Positions 11,590 through 26,027 of a DNA stretch of 64,000 nucleotides are shown one piece after another. The notes under the pieces were generated by a model that made no database searches, was not told the origin of the DNA, and saw nothing but the letters and a program-made list of their open reading frames with translations. The position numbers and the translations under genes are program-made. The stretch is from NCBI RefSeq assembly GCF_001660625.3, contig NC_030441.2, positions 5,008,501 through 5,072,500 on the forward strand, written 5' to 3'. The DNA is from Ictalurus punctatus (taxonomy: Eukaryota > Chordata > Actinopteri > Siluriformes > Ictaluridae). How positions within the stretch are numbered: the stretch's first letter is position 1; each line of letters begins with the position of its first letter.

Positions 11590-11975
11590 GGAAAGGTAGA
11601 TCATGGAGGAAGGCAATGAGGATGAGTCAGATGATTCAACATCAGGTATAGGTTTCATGCAAAGAGTTCATACAGTTCAGGGCATTCATTGATTTGGATT
11701 CACTTTATATATCATATAAGTTGACTTTGCAATGCATTTTAATGATTTTCATAATTGGTGTATTGATTGTTTCAGATCAACTAGACCAAGAGGCAAATGA
11801 AGAAGAAAATGAGGCTGATACACCTGTCACACTGACATGTCTACGGTGAAAATAGAGACAGATGCAAATTCCCTGGCCACAAGGGCATCATCAAGGTTCA
11901 GTGCACCAGGTGAGTGCACCAGTTTCTTTGTTTCACTCTGTTTTAAGAAAAACTGCTTCATAGACTTTCAGTAAG
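11590..11975 (+). pseudogene. piggyBac-like transposase C-terminal fragment
   Basis: An acidic reading MEEGNEDESDDSTS starts at 11601 and ends at a gtatag donor-like site. After gattgtttcag (about 11775) it continues in phase with DQLDQEANEEENEADTPVTL. With a frameshift it then reads NRDRCKFPGHKGIIKVQC and, after another break, FLCF and KKNCFIDF before taa. The spaced cysteines resemble the C-terminal zinc-binding domain of piggyBac-type transposases. The catalytic domain is absent, so this is at most an internally deleted relic. The acidic part could belong to the same protein's N-terminus or to something unrelated. Confidence 0.45.
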
Positions 11976-12031
11976 TTCTACAACCTGAATTTAAGTAGGA
12001 CCACATGACAAATCAGTACTGGCTTCTTCTA

Positions 12032-12166
12032 CAGTACACCAATCAGCCATAACATTAAAACCATCTGCCTAATATTGTTTTAGGTCCCTGTTGTGCCACC
12101 AAAACAGCTCTGACCCATCAAGGTATGGACTATATAAGACCTCTATAGGTGTGTTGTGGTATATGG
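12032..12166. repeat. fragment of a second dispersed DNA-transposon repeat
   Basis: The words ccaatcagccataacatta and ccaccaaaacagctctgacc are typical of an abundant fish repeat. The fragment joins directly to Tc1 sequence at about 12167 and replaces that element's left end. Confidence 0.55.
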
Positions 12167-14393
12167 CACCATTCCTCCATACAGAATCTCTCCAGACCCT
12201 TCAAATTTCAAATGGTGGACTGTCCTCTTCAGTTCACCCCACAAGTTTTCTATGGGTTTCAAGTCAGGGGACTGGGATGGCCATGGCAGGACCTTGATTT
12301 TTGTGGTCGGTAAACCATTTTTGTGCTGATTGTGATGTATGTTTTGCATCATTGTCCTGCTTGAAGATCCAACCATGGCCCATTTTAAGCTTTCTGGTAG
12401 AGGTAGTCAGGTTTTCATTTAATATCTGTTGATATTTGATAGGGTCAATGATGCCATGTGTCCTAACAAAATGTCCAGGTTCTCTGGCATCTGTGTGCCA
12501 AAACCACCTCTGGTGTTTATTGCCAAAAAGCTCGATTTTGGTTTAATCTGACCATAGAACACCATTTGAAGTTCCAGTAGTGTCTGCCAAACTGAACATG
12601 CTTGAGTTTGGTTTTGGATGAGAGTAGAGACTTTTTCTTGAAACTCTTACAAGCAATTTGTGATGTTGTAGGTGACTTCCGATCGTAGTTTTGTAGCCTT
12701 TCTGACCCCAACATGCAACTAACTTCTGCAATTCTCCAGCTGTGATCATTGGAGATTTTTTGGCCACTCAAACTATTCTCTTCACAGTGCACTGAGACAA
12801 TGTAGACACATATCCAATTCCAGGTTGATTCATAACATTTCCAGTTGACTGAAACTTCTGAATTATTGCCCTGATGGTGGAAATGGGCATTTTCAATGCT
12901 TGTGCTATTGTCTTATAGCCACTTCCCATTTTGTGAAGCTCAACAACCTTTTGCTGCACATCACAGCTACGGTGGGGAAAATAACTATTGAACGGGTCAA
13001 CATTTTTTTTTTAAGTAAATATATTTCCACTGAGATTATTCACATGAAATTTTCACTAGACTTTGGTATTAACTCAAGAAATCCACACATTAAAGCCCAT
13101 GCAATGCAGATGTGCAGTGCCATTTATTCTCCAAACATGGTGTGTAGTATGACAGCCTTCATCTCATCAGACTACGGTCTCTCAGTATTTGATATGCTTG
13201 TCCAAATGAGTTGTAGCAAACGTCAAATGAGACTTGACATGCCTTTTCTTTAATAATGGAGAGTTAGTGTGCATAGAGGCCATGGCAGTGGAGTGCATTG
13301 CCTATTGTTTTCTCTGTGACGATGGTACCTGCTGCCTTCAAGTGTTTCTGGAGCTCTTTCCGAGTGGTCCTTGGCTCTTGGGCTACTCTTCTGACTATTC
13401 TTCTAACTGCTTGGTCAGAAATCTTGCGAGGAGCTCCTGTGCATGGTTGGTTGATGACAGAGTGATGTTGCTTCCACTTGTAGATATTGGCTCCAGTGGT
13501 GCTTACTGGAAGATTCAGAAGTTTTGAAATACGTCTGTATCCAATTCCATGAATATATATCAAAACAATAAGGTTGCAAAGGTTTTGGGAAAGCTCTTTG
13601 CTTTTACCCATCACGAGATGTTTCTTGTGTGACACCTTGGTAACAAAAAGCCTTTTTTAGACCATCAATTTACTAACCCAGCTGATATTAGTTTGTGCAG
13701 ATAGGAGGTATAATTATTTTGTAACTACTTACAGACTTCAGCTGTTTCATTGCCTTACCTTGGAGAACTGCTTTTTCTTAGCGTGTTCAATATTTTTTTT
13801 TCCTGTCATTCCACTTTATTACATATAACTTTATTTATGGACTTTAATGTTGTGAATTGTTTATATTTGCAGATTTTTTGAGTTAATACTGATGTCTGGT
13901 GAACATTTCATGTGAATAACCTCATTAGAAATATATTTACTGAAAAAAATGTTGACACGTTCTATACTTATTTCCCACACTGTATATTCCTTGGTCTTAC
14001 CCATTGTTATGAATGACTAAGGGAATTTGCCCTATATGTTACCAAATGTGTGTATACCACTCTGAAACAGGAAGTCATGGTTGAACAATTTCCTTTTCCT
14101 AGTCACCCAGGTTTACAAAAAAATGTCAAACATCAATAGGTCTATACTTCAAATATTTTTTTCTCATATGAATTCATAGGGGTGCCAATAATTGTTGCAC
14201 ACCTATATTTAACAAAGATATTGTTATATGCCTTAAACCTGTGTTCTGTATTCAATTGTTTGATATCCATGAAAGCAGAGTAGTTTTGTTAATTATTTCA
14301 ATAAATTATCAAAAGTTTAATCAATAAAGATAATTTTTCACAACCTTCTTTGATCATATTTACCAAAGGTGCCAATATTCGTGTAGGGTACTG
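12167..14393 (-). mobile_element. Tc1-like element (GTACCTTCCAC family), host of a nested Tc1
   Basis: Transposase on the minus strand, in pieces. The N-terminal part (12959-12768) reads MGSGYKTIAQALKMP, a helix-turn-helix. A middle part (12767-12543) reads ITAGELQKLV, and a C-terminal part (about 12280-12230) reads PSQSPDLKPIENLWGELK, holding the last acidic residue of the DDE triad. The far end, before the TA at 14394-14395, reads ggtgccaatattcgtgtaggg, as in the complete relative at 48409-49856. The left terminal repeat is missing. It is split by the Tc1 copy at 12970-13982. Frameshifts leave no intact protein. Confidence 0.8.
12970..13982 (-). mobile_element. Tc1-like element (CAGTGGGG family) nested in another Tc1
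   Basis: Bounded by CGGTGGGGAAAATAA (12970) and its inverse TTATTTCCCACACTG (ending 13982), with TA on each side (12968-12969 and 13983-13984). Removing the element and one TA restores cacagctatattcc, exactly the sequence in the relative at about 49454. The transposase N-terminal half is open on the minus strand (13635-13264, 123 residues): a first helix-turn-helix around YRRISKLLNLPVSTT and a linker GAPRKISD (the GRPR-like position) before a second helix-turn-helix. Most of the catalytic domain is deleted, so the copy is non-autonomous. Confidence 0.88.
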
Positions 14394-16149
14394 TATTTCT
14401 TTCCATAGGTCTCGTGGCAGCTTCCCTGATAATTTTTCATCTTGTCCTTTTATCAAATCCTACAGAAATAGCTGATCTTTATTTGGGGTTAATCATTTCA
14501 TAGATGACAAGTGTATGAGAATTACTTGTGAACATTAGTTTGAATGTGATTTTGAATGAGTTTGAATTGTGCAACCAGGTTATTGTACTTTTTTTTTGTT
14601 TTCTTGTGTTTCCCCTAAGGAATTTATTGAAGTATCTTTGTTTTGATACTTGGGGAATAATCATGCCTGCTGCATGTGATGTGTAATCTGAGATACCATT
14701 TTGATTTAATTCTCCATAAAAATATATAAATAAATAAATCGAAAAGAAACATTGTCTTAGTAGCACTAGTCATCCGCAGTGCGTTTGACATTGAGTTCCA
14801 CAGCTGGTCTCATCATTCCTCATGTTAATCCGTTGTTTATCTACACAACGTGTATACAGCCCGTGTGCCATATTTAGATGTTTCTAGACCTCACCAAGCC
14901 AGTGTTGTTAGTAACAAGACTTCACTTCCTGCTCTGTTTAGACATTCCTGCAGCTTTTTCACCAATTCTGCCGTGTGCTAAATCTGCTAAAAGGGTTTTA
15001 AAAAACACAGCTTTGTTAGAACAACTCACACTACCTGCTGAAAACTGTCCACTTCAGCTTGATTAAAAATAGTTACAAGATTCCATGCTGAAAGTATACA
15101 TTGCTAAGTTCATGATTAGCATGTTTTCTGATGAATTTCCATGGTCTTATTTAGCCTTGTAACAGGTCAGCAGGGGCAGAGATTAAGTAAAATGTGATCA
15201 GGTGATCACATGTGACATCATGACTAGCCATTTATGCCACTTCTTTGGTTTAGAATTAATCACTGGTTTCATTAATACAGTACAATGCTGTTTACATGAT
15301 TTAAACATCTATAGGATTTAACTTAAGCCCCTTTGATCAGGCCATGGTAATCAATCTGATCATGTGACTTCACCACTTGCTGTTTTTCACATTTTTGGCT
15401 AGAGATTAGCACATAATGCTGTTTAAATAACACAGAAGATTACAGCAGATTAGCAACATTATCCAAGCTAGCCTGATATGTTTTAATTCATTGTCCATCT
15501 AATCCAGAAATGATCATGTTTGGAATGATCATGATTCGAAAGTCTGGAATAGATCACGTCTTCTTGGATTTGTTCAACGATCTGTCTCACTCTCAGTCTC
15601 TCACTTTGTGTCTCACTGTCTCTCGCCACTTGATGATGTAAGAGTAGTTAGTGACCGCAGGCTGAACTTTGACCCTAAGTGAATGGGAATGCTGTTTATT
15701 CCCAGTGCAAATACCTCCTGTTTGGGAGAAATCTCTTGACAGAGTGATGCAGTAAACATATGTGTTTGTAAACAATTATAAACCATTTTAAATGGAAGAA
15801 AAGCTCACATCTCACAAAAATACACGGCTTAAATTGCTTTCCTGCTCGGATATGGCTCAGTGTGTAATCAAACCATTTAATTTTAAACACTAATAAACTA
15901 CAGATAGTTTTAAAAATGTTCAATCTTAGCATCAGTATGTTCTTTAGCTTGGAAGATGGTTTTATTAAGAGCGTTTTCTTGTTATGGCCAGTCGTCTTTG
16001 TCCCATTACAGCAAATGCAATGTTATTAAACCCAGAATAAGGCTTTATTAAAGCGGCCATTTTTAGCTTTCTCTATGTGTTTTATTAAGTGAAGGGTAAA
16101 CGTGTATATATGTAAATAAGGCAAAGAACATTTTACATCTTTACATTTA

Positions 16150-16150
<1 letters not shown>
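14394..16150. other. unassigned background
   Basis: No gene or clear element. The stretch 14395-14770 has the feel of another dispersed repeat (ggtctcgtggcagcttccctg) that I cannot place. Short ORFs lack domains. Confidence 0.4.

Positions 16151-16151
<1 letters not shown>

Positions 16152-16193
<42 letters not shown>
16152..16193. repeat. (GA)n microsatellite
   Basis: About 21 GA units. Confidence 0.95.
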
Positions 16194-16201
<8 letters not shown>

Positions 16202-16204
16202 AGA

Positions 16205-16600
16205 GTCATTGTCTCATTTGCTATCCATGTTTCACTCACACTCTTCTCTTTCTGTTTCACCATCTGCTGATGTCACATTCTGTCTGTCTCACTCTTCTCT
16301 TGCTGTCTCACTCTCTGCTGATGTCTCATTCCATCTATCTCACTCTTCTCATTCTGTCTCACTCTTCTCTTTCTGTCTCACTCTCTTCTGATGCCACATT
16401 CTGTCTGTCTCACACATCTCTTTCTATCTTCCTGTCTGCTGATGTCACATTCTGAACTCACTCTCACTTTCTGTCTCACTCTCTGCTGATGTCCCATTCC
16501 ATCTATCTCACTCTTCTTGTTCTGTCTCACTGTCTGCTGATGTCACATTCTGTCTGCCTCACTCTCTCTCTCTGTGACATTGTAACATTCCTCCTTTGTC
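16205..16600. repeat. pyrimidine-rich minisatellite
   Basis: Degenerate tandem units built from tctcactcttctctttctg and ctctgctgatgtcacattc, roughly 40-55 bp per unit, repeated about eight times. The ORFs across it are a product of the repeat. Confidence 0.75.
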
Positions 16601-17060
16601 TCACTCTCTGTCCTCTTTCTTTTTTCATTTTTTTTCTCTAGTTTGGCTTATTCTTCTTATTCTTCTTATTTCTTCTTCTTCGTTTTCCCTTTAAATTTTT
16701 AATAAAAAATAACTTTTTTTCTTTATTTCATTCTTTTTCTGTTTTGTTCATGTTTTGTTCCTGTCATTCATTCATTTTCTCTTGTTTGTCTTCCTTTTCT
16801 CTTGTTTGTCGAGAAAAGGGGGGAACCCTTTTCTCGCTCTTTCATTATTCCTTTCTTTTTCTCTTTCAATTCATGCTTTTCTTCTTATCTTGCATTTTAT
16901 TTACTTTTTTGTTACTCCTTTTTGTTTTTCCCCTTCATAAGTATTCTCTCTTTTCTATTTCTTACTTGTTCTCTTCTTTTCTATTTTCATTTCTTTCTTC
17001 TTCTGTTTTATTTCCTTTTAATTTTTTTTTCTTACTGTCTTGTAATTTATAAACTTTAAT
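16601..17060. repeat. polypyrimidine tract
   Basis: About 460 bp of T/C-rich strand with few purines, followed by a GT array. ORFs made of F, L and S are compositional. Confidence 0.85.
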
Positions 17061-17081
17061 GAAGATAAATAAGTATTACTG

Positions 17082-17083
<2 letters not shown>

Positions 17084-17119
<36 letters not shown>
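17084..17119. repeat. (GT)n microsatellite
   Basis: About 18 GT units directly after the polypyrimidine tract. Confidence 0.95.
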
Positions 17120-17120
<1 letters not shown>

Positions 17121-17514
17121 TCACAAAGCTAATCCTCACTGATGTTTTGCAGTATGTCGTGCGTGTAAAGTCTTTTAGAGATGACAGGACAAGTCTCGAG
17201 GGATCATCACTTTAATCTGCACTTAAAAGCAAATCTCACCCTCAACACAGTTCCTAATGCATCCTTGTCAACTTCCCCCAATGACTCCCCTAATGAAAAA
17301 CCTACATCATTGCTAGTACTGAATACTTAAAAGTAAAACTTATCCTGCAGTTTAATAAGCAAGAATATTTTCAATTGCATCAGAATATACAGAAATTGTA
17401 AAAGTGCTTGGCCCCCTTAATAAATCCCAATCACTTCAGGATTTCAAAATACTTTTAATAACTCCTGAACACAGCTCCGGGAAAATAATAATCAGCCCCT
17501 GAATAAATCTCAAT

Positions 17515-17735
17515 GACCATTGACCTTTGTTTCTGTTAGACCCCACCCACTACACACCAGCAGTTTGGTTCTGGAGGTATCATGTTATCTGTTTAGTGTG
17601 TGTGTATGTGTGTGGTCTCTTATTTTGTCTCTTTTTGTCAGTGGGATGATAAATGACCAAACGAGTGTTTGCCACCTGAGACTCTACCCTGCATCGTGGG
17701 GAAATGGAGCATTGCATTGTGGGACAAGAATGGGG
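17515..17735 (+). repeat. diverged direct repeat, copy 1
   Basis: Shares an ordered series of words with 19795-19995: cctttg, ccagcag, gtatc-tattatctg, gtgtgtggtc, tttgtc, gggatgA-aaatgac, gccacctgagac and gcatcgtggg-aaatggagc. Not recognised as a known family. Confidence 0.6.
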
Positions 17736-18654
17736 AAATCTTATTCATCCATGAGACAAATATGATCTTGTCTAAAACAACACATTAGATTATAATAATC
17801 ATAATTGCATTCCGTAGTTTTTACAGCCAAAACATACATTTTAACATGACATATTGTACTGAATTCAGAATACCACTGCATCTTACCACCACATTGCATT
17901 AAAATGACCACATACAAGTTTAGCAAAGCAACACTCAGACTTTGACCTAAATAAACTCTTATTCAGGTTTTGATGGCATTTTTGTGTCATTTCTCATTTC
18001 TGTTTATTTCCCAGTTAAACTGTGCAAATCACTATAATTAAATTCACCAGCTGTCCATCATCAAATACACAAGTGTGTTTACACATTTATGTAAGGCGCC
18101 AGCATAGAAAAAAAACATTCTGACAGTAACGTCGTGCCCGAGCATTCAGCAGGTATTCTCACATTCATAAATACTGTAATTAAACTTGTCTAAAAGCAGA
18201 ATTCTAGACATTTCCCTCAGGCTCCAGGGTTATGGCCCAAACCACATACTGCTAATTATAGTAGAGGTAAAATGTGTGTCAGAGTAGGGCACCACCTATG
18301 AAAACTGTGATGTTGTCACAAGAAGTGATGGTATCTGATGAAGCCCCAGTGTGGTTTGGCTATCTAGGTGAGTAACTGATTAGTAGACTGTATCAGCATA
18401 ATATACTATACTATATAATATACATTTAATTACTGTCCAGTTATTAGCAGGAACATGACAAGATTTCTTCTAATGTCCCTGTTAATGATGAAGAAGCATC
18501 CGTAAAAATAGCAAACAGAACTGATAATCGGTGTAAATTGTTACTATTTTGTCTTCTGGGAAACACGTAAATATCTCATGTAGCTTCAGAAGGGCAGTAC
18601 TCAATGAAAAATATAAGCTCTTTAACCAAAATAATAACAATGTACACTGATCAT
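17736..18654. other. unassigned background
   Basis: No gene or element recognised. Confidence 0.4.
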
Positions 18655-19150
18655 CCTGCTCAAAAGTTTACACCCCTGACTTTTAATGTATTGTATTGTC
18701 TTCTTATGCATCAGTGAATGTTTGCACTTTTTGTAATAGTTGTGTATGAGTCCCTCAATTGTCCTCAGTGTGAAAAGATGGATCTCAACATCATATAGCC
18801 ACTGTTGTGCAGGACCTGGAGGATTTTTTCTGAAGAACAGTGGGCAGTTTCACTGCTCAGGACAAACAAAGTGAACAACTTTCACTAAACATAAAACAAC
18901 AGTCGTTGACCATCCAGGTAACAACACACAGTATTAAGAATCAAGCATATGTAAACTTTTTAACTGGTTCGTTTGTGTAAATTCAGTTATTATTGTGTCT
19001 TGTGGACTATATGTAAACATCTGTTATGTGAAATAGCTTATTCAGGGCAGCACTAAATAAAAACAAAATGCAATTTTTATGATGCCTCAATTTTTTTTAA
19101 TTATTATTAACATTTTGCAAATTCTGCAAGGCATATGTAAACGTATGACC
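18655..19150 (+). repeat. dispersed fish repeat (AAAGTTTACACCCC family)
   Basis: Opens with ctcaaaagtttacacccctg and closes with ggcatatgtaaacgtatgac, an imperfect inverted repeat of the ends. Inside are the words gagtccctcaattgtcctca, gtgaaaagatggatctcaac and cttgtggactatatgtaaac, familiar from a very common non-coding fish repeat. No transposase is visible. A non-autonomous DNA transposon is the likeliest class. Confidence 0.6.
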
Positions 19151-19794
19151 TCAACGTAACTCAACCTGAAATGCAGTGTATGCTCATAGGTAACTAGATT
19201 AAGTTAGTTATCTATGCTAGTGAAGTCACACTTCTCTATTCTGTCTAGCTATTTAAAACATATCTGGAAAAAATCCTGAGCTATGTGATTCAATGTAATC
19301 TTTATATCCTCTGTTTCCTGGACATATCTTTAGTTGAAAAGGGACTTGTGTGGGACTCTGAAATCTGTTGTTTGTGATCTGTTGGGGTTTTTGTTTGTTT
19401 GCTTGCTTGCTTGCTTGTTTTTTGAGGATAAATTGAAGAATAGGGACTCATAAAATTGTAAATTCTACTTTTTTCGAGGATGAAAGGCTCTATCAGGAGG
19501 CATAATCCTGGAAAGTCCAAAAAATGAATAACAAAGATTTACTTTTGGATACATGTTTATGTGCACAATTTTTTTCACTGTAAATGTGGCATTCTGAAAA
19601 GTAAATAAACATTTTATGTAAATATTCATTTGTATGAACTTGTTTATCATGGTAAATTTCCACACAGTTATCATGATATGAGCATGTAATAGGCAAAATA
19701 TAATAAACACTAATCATGTTAGAAAATGGAATGTGAAACATTTCCCTCAGGCAACAGTGAAGATTCTAAAGCAAGCACACTTCTGAAACTTCAA

Positions 19795-19995
19795 CTCGAA
19801 ATAACCTTTGACCTCAGACCTGGTAGGCTTGCCACTACAAGCCAGCAGGTTGTTTTTGTATGTATCGTATTATCTGGTTACCGTGTGTGGTCGGTTTCTT
19901 TTCTTCTTTTGTCTTTGTTTCTATGGGATGAAAAATGACAAGGAGTCTTCGCCACCTGAGACGCCACAATGCATCGTGGGAAATGGAGCAAAAGT
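19795..19995 (+). repeat. diverged direct repeat, copy 2
   Basis: Counterpart of 17515-17735, about 2.28 kb downstream in the same orientation. Its end, gcatcgtgggaaatggagc, is the best conserved part. Confidence 0.6.
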
Positions 19996-20456
19996 CCAGA
20001 GGCTTTGTCCTAAAGGAAAAGACAAAAACTTTTTTTTGAGGTGATGTGAGCGAAAGCTCGGTACTATGGTACAGAGGTGTATAAGCGAGACAGAATTTGA
20101 TCCATATGAATTTAAAATATAGTTTGTTGGGGAGAAAAAAGAAATGAAATAAACAATAGTGCAGCATCTCTCTTTTTTATATTCTCTATTTTTTTCCCTG
20201 CTTATTATTCTTCACTACCTGCTGGAGGGTGGAAACTCCCAAATTGACTGTAGACTCCCTGGTTCCTTTCTTCACTCAATCTGATAAAGTCATGGAACAG
20301 CACAGAAGATACCATGGGTGTGGACGAGGGCATGCTAAGAAATGGGATTGGACCGCAGGAGGAATATCTGTTGAGATACGATCGGAGACTTCATTCGCCT
20401 CACATACACAGCTGGGGTCATCATTATCGGCCATCTCTGGGATGAATAGCAATTTC
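19996..20456. other. unassigned background
   Basis: No gene seen. Confidence 0.4.
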
Positions 20457-20554
20457 AGTGTGTGTGTGTGTGTGTGTTTGTGAGAGAGAGAGGGGACATT
20501 TCCGCTGCAAGTGGCAGCCCTCAAACTCTGTCAGGCACAAAAGGGCTCCCTGTT

Positions 20555-20625
<71 letters not shown>

Positions 20626-21058
20626 TGAGACAGCTCACTTTACGGCAGAGACAATGGCCGCCGCTGATCAAAGTGCAGCAAATCGTGACACTGGCATTCA
20701 GGGTATCCATCTAGAGAAAGCTACTACTGCGAGCGAGAGACAGACAGAGAGAGAATGAGAGAGAGAGAAAGAGAGAGATGCATTAGTAAGTGAGATCTGA
20801 GTGATAAAGGAGACTCATTACTGTGATGACACACTGCTGATATTTGACGAGGATAATAGAGCTCTCTCTCTCTCACTCTCTTTCTCTGTCTGTCAATCTC
20901 TCTTTTTCTCTCTGTGTCTCAGCGCCCTTGCTTTCCCTCCCTCCCTCCCGTTGTCTCGGAGTTTCTCTTTTCACTCTCTTTTGAAAAGTATCAAATGTTG
21001 GTGGTGGTGGTGGTGGTGTGTGTGTGTGTGTGTGTGAGGGGGGGGGGGGGGGGGGGGG
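20457..21058. repeat. cluster of GT, GA, CT, GTG and G arrays
   Basis: GT 20459-20477, GT 20557-20622, GA-rich 20735-20778, CT-rich 20862-20965, GTG 20997-21017, GT to 21036, and a run of 21 G at 21038-21058. ORFs across these are compositional. Confidence 0.9.
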
Positions 21059-21197
21059 TTGTGTGCCACAGATCACATGACAAATAGGCTGTCCAGCTTC
21101 TGGATTCTATAAAGGAGACCTTTAATAAGGGGTGCATGGTTATTTTCAGAAGATTAGATCACAGGCACATGGAATTTTTCTATTTTCTGTATTTGAA

Positions 21198-22329
<1,132 letters not shown>

Positions 22330-22620
22330 TGGGAGGTAGGGGGAGAAAAGAAAGAGAGAGATAGACAGAGAGGAATACAAGGGGAAGTTAGAGATGGAGA
22401 GAGAGAGAGAGGCAGGGAAAGAGACAGAAGAACAGAGAAAGAAAAAGGAGGCAAAAAAAGAATGTACGGTATATTACATAATCTGATTAGTTTATTTTTA
22501 CCCTCCTTATGTCATCCTTTCCTTTTACAATCCAGCTGGAAGCAAAAGAGAGAGAAAGAGGGGGGGATAAAAGAGACAGAGGAGGAGAAGAGATAAAGAG
22601 AGAGAGGAAGGGAAACATTG
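22330..22620. repeat. purine-rich (GA) tract
   Basis: Dense AG dinucleotides and gagaga runs, interrupted by a pyrimidine-rich piece at 22490-22540. Confidence 0.75.
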
Positions 22621-22762
22621 AGTATTAGTTCTCCACACATGTTCTGCAGATCTCTGTTTGAGGGTCGGAGAGACAGATGTAAGAATTTTTTCTTCTTTTT
22701 CTTTCTCTCATCCTTTACTCCTTCAAGCCTCCAAGAAGAATTGACAACAAAATCACCCATCA

Positions 22763-22768
<6 letters not shown>

Positions 22769-22803
<35 letters not shown>
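22769..22803. repeat. (CT)n microsatellite
   Basis: About 17 CT units. Confidence 0.95.
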
Positions 22804-22807
<4 letters not shown>

Positions 22808-23160
22808 AGTGGAAATAAACCAACAGCATCAGCATTTTCTGTGTGCCATGTGCAGATGTTTAGGCAGCCTATAAAGAACACTAGATTGTCAGATCTCTTG
22901 GAGAGAACAGACGTGTCACTAAAAACCATCCTCCATGTCATGTTCCCCAGCTGTTCACTCCAGGAGTTTAAAAGAGGAGGTCAATTCATTGAGAACATTG
23001 AATCATCATAGCTAATTTAGAAGCTAGCTAATAGCCTGCTAGTTAGCCAGCTAGCTAACAGGCAGAAATCTCCTGACAGAAACTTGTAAACATGTCAGTC
23101 AGTTGTTAGAAAGTTGTTACGAAGATTAGGGCTAGAGTTAGGGGTGGGAAAGGTAATTTG
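22804..23160. other. unassigned, with a GCTAGC-rich patch
   Basis: tagctaat, agctagctaatagcctgcta and gccagctagctaac lie at 23010-23065. No gene. Confidence 0.4.
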
Positions 23161-25139
<1,979 letters not shown>

Positions 25140-25543
25140 GATTGTCCTCATTTAACCAGAGACAGGAGATGAGAGAAGGAAGACATGCAGAAAGAGAGAG
25201 ATGATGTGAAGGGCATGTCGATGTGGAGAAAGATGATTCAGAGATGATATGAACAGAGAGTGAGATGATATGATGAGAGAGATGATGTTTACAGAGAAAA
25301 ATAGAGAGCGAGACAGATGATATGAATAGAGTGAGAGCTGATGTGAAGAGAGAGCAAGACAATATGAAAAGAGAGATTATGTGGGGGGAGAGAGAGATGT
25401 GGAGAAAGGGAGATGATGTGAGAGACAATTTGAAGAGAAATAGTTGTCTCAGTAAAGAAAGGCAATGTGCAGAGAGATGATGCGAAGCGAAAAAGACGTG
25501 TTTTACTAAAGAAAGATGATAGAGAGAGACAAAGAGACAGAAA

Positions 25544-25579
<36 letters not shown>

Positions 25580-25580
25580 G
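25140..25580. repeat. purine-rich minisatellite and (AAAG)n
   Basis: Irregular units of the type gagagatgatgtgaa through 25190-25500, then (AAAG)n at 25541-25578. The minus-strand ORF here is a repeat artefact. Confidence 0.8.
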
Positions 25581-25839
25581 ACTCATACAGAAAGACTCAC
25601 TAAAGTGCCATCAGAGTAAATTAATATTAATATGCTGTAAATCTATTTAATAGATTTTCTCTCTTTCAATCTTATCTTTCTTTCCATCATTCACTTTCTT
25701 TTTTCTTCTTGTTGCATTTTTCCTTCTGCTGTTTTTTCCTTACTTTCTTGAGCTTGGTTACTGGATGAGATATTTTAAGTAAATTTTTATTTCTTCTTTC
25801 TTTTCTTAGACAGTTAACGAGAGAGACGGGTAGACATTT

Positions 25840-26027
25840 GGATAGATCTGACAGCTAGGCATATAGATAAACAGAGAGATGTATAGAGAGTCAGATAGAT
25901 AGGCAGACAGATCATGGACACACAGATAGGCAGTCAGTCAGAAAGACAGACAGATAGACAACCATTTAGATGGTCAGGTGTCCAGATAGACAGAAATACA
26001 GACAGATAGGCAGACAAATAGATGAGA
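25840..26027. repeat. GATA/GACA (Bkm-like) array, left part
   Basis: Repeated agacagatag, gatagaca and gacagata words, resuming after the Tc1 insertion at 27072. Confidence 0.85.
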
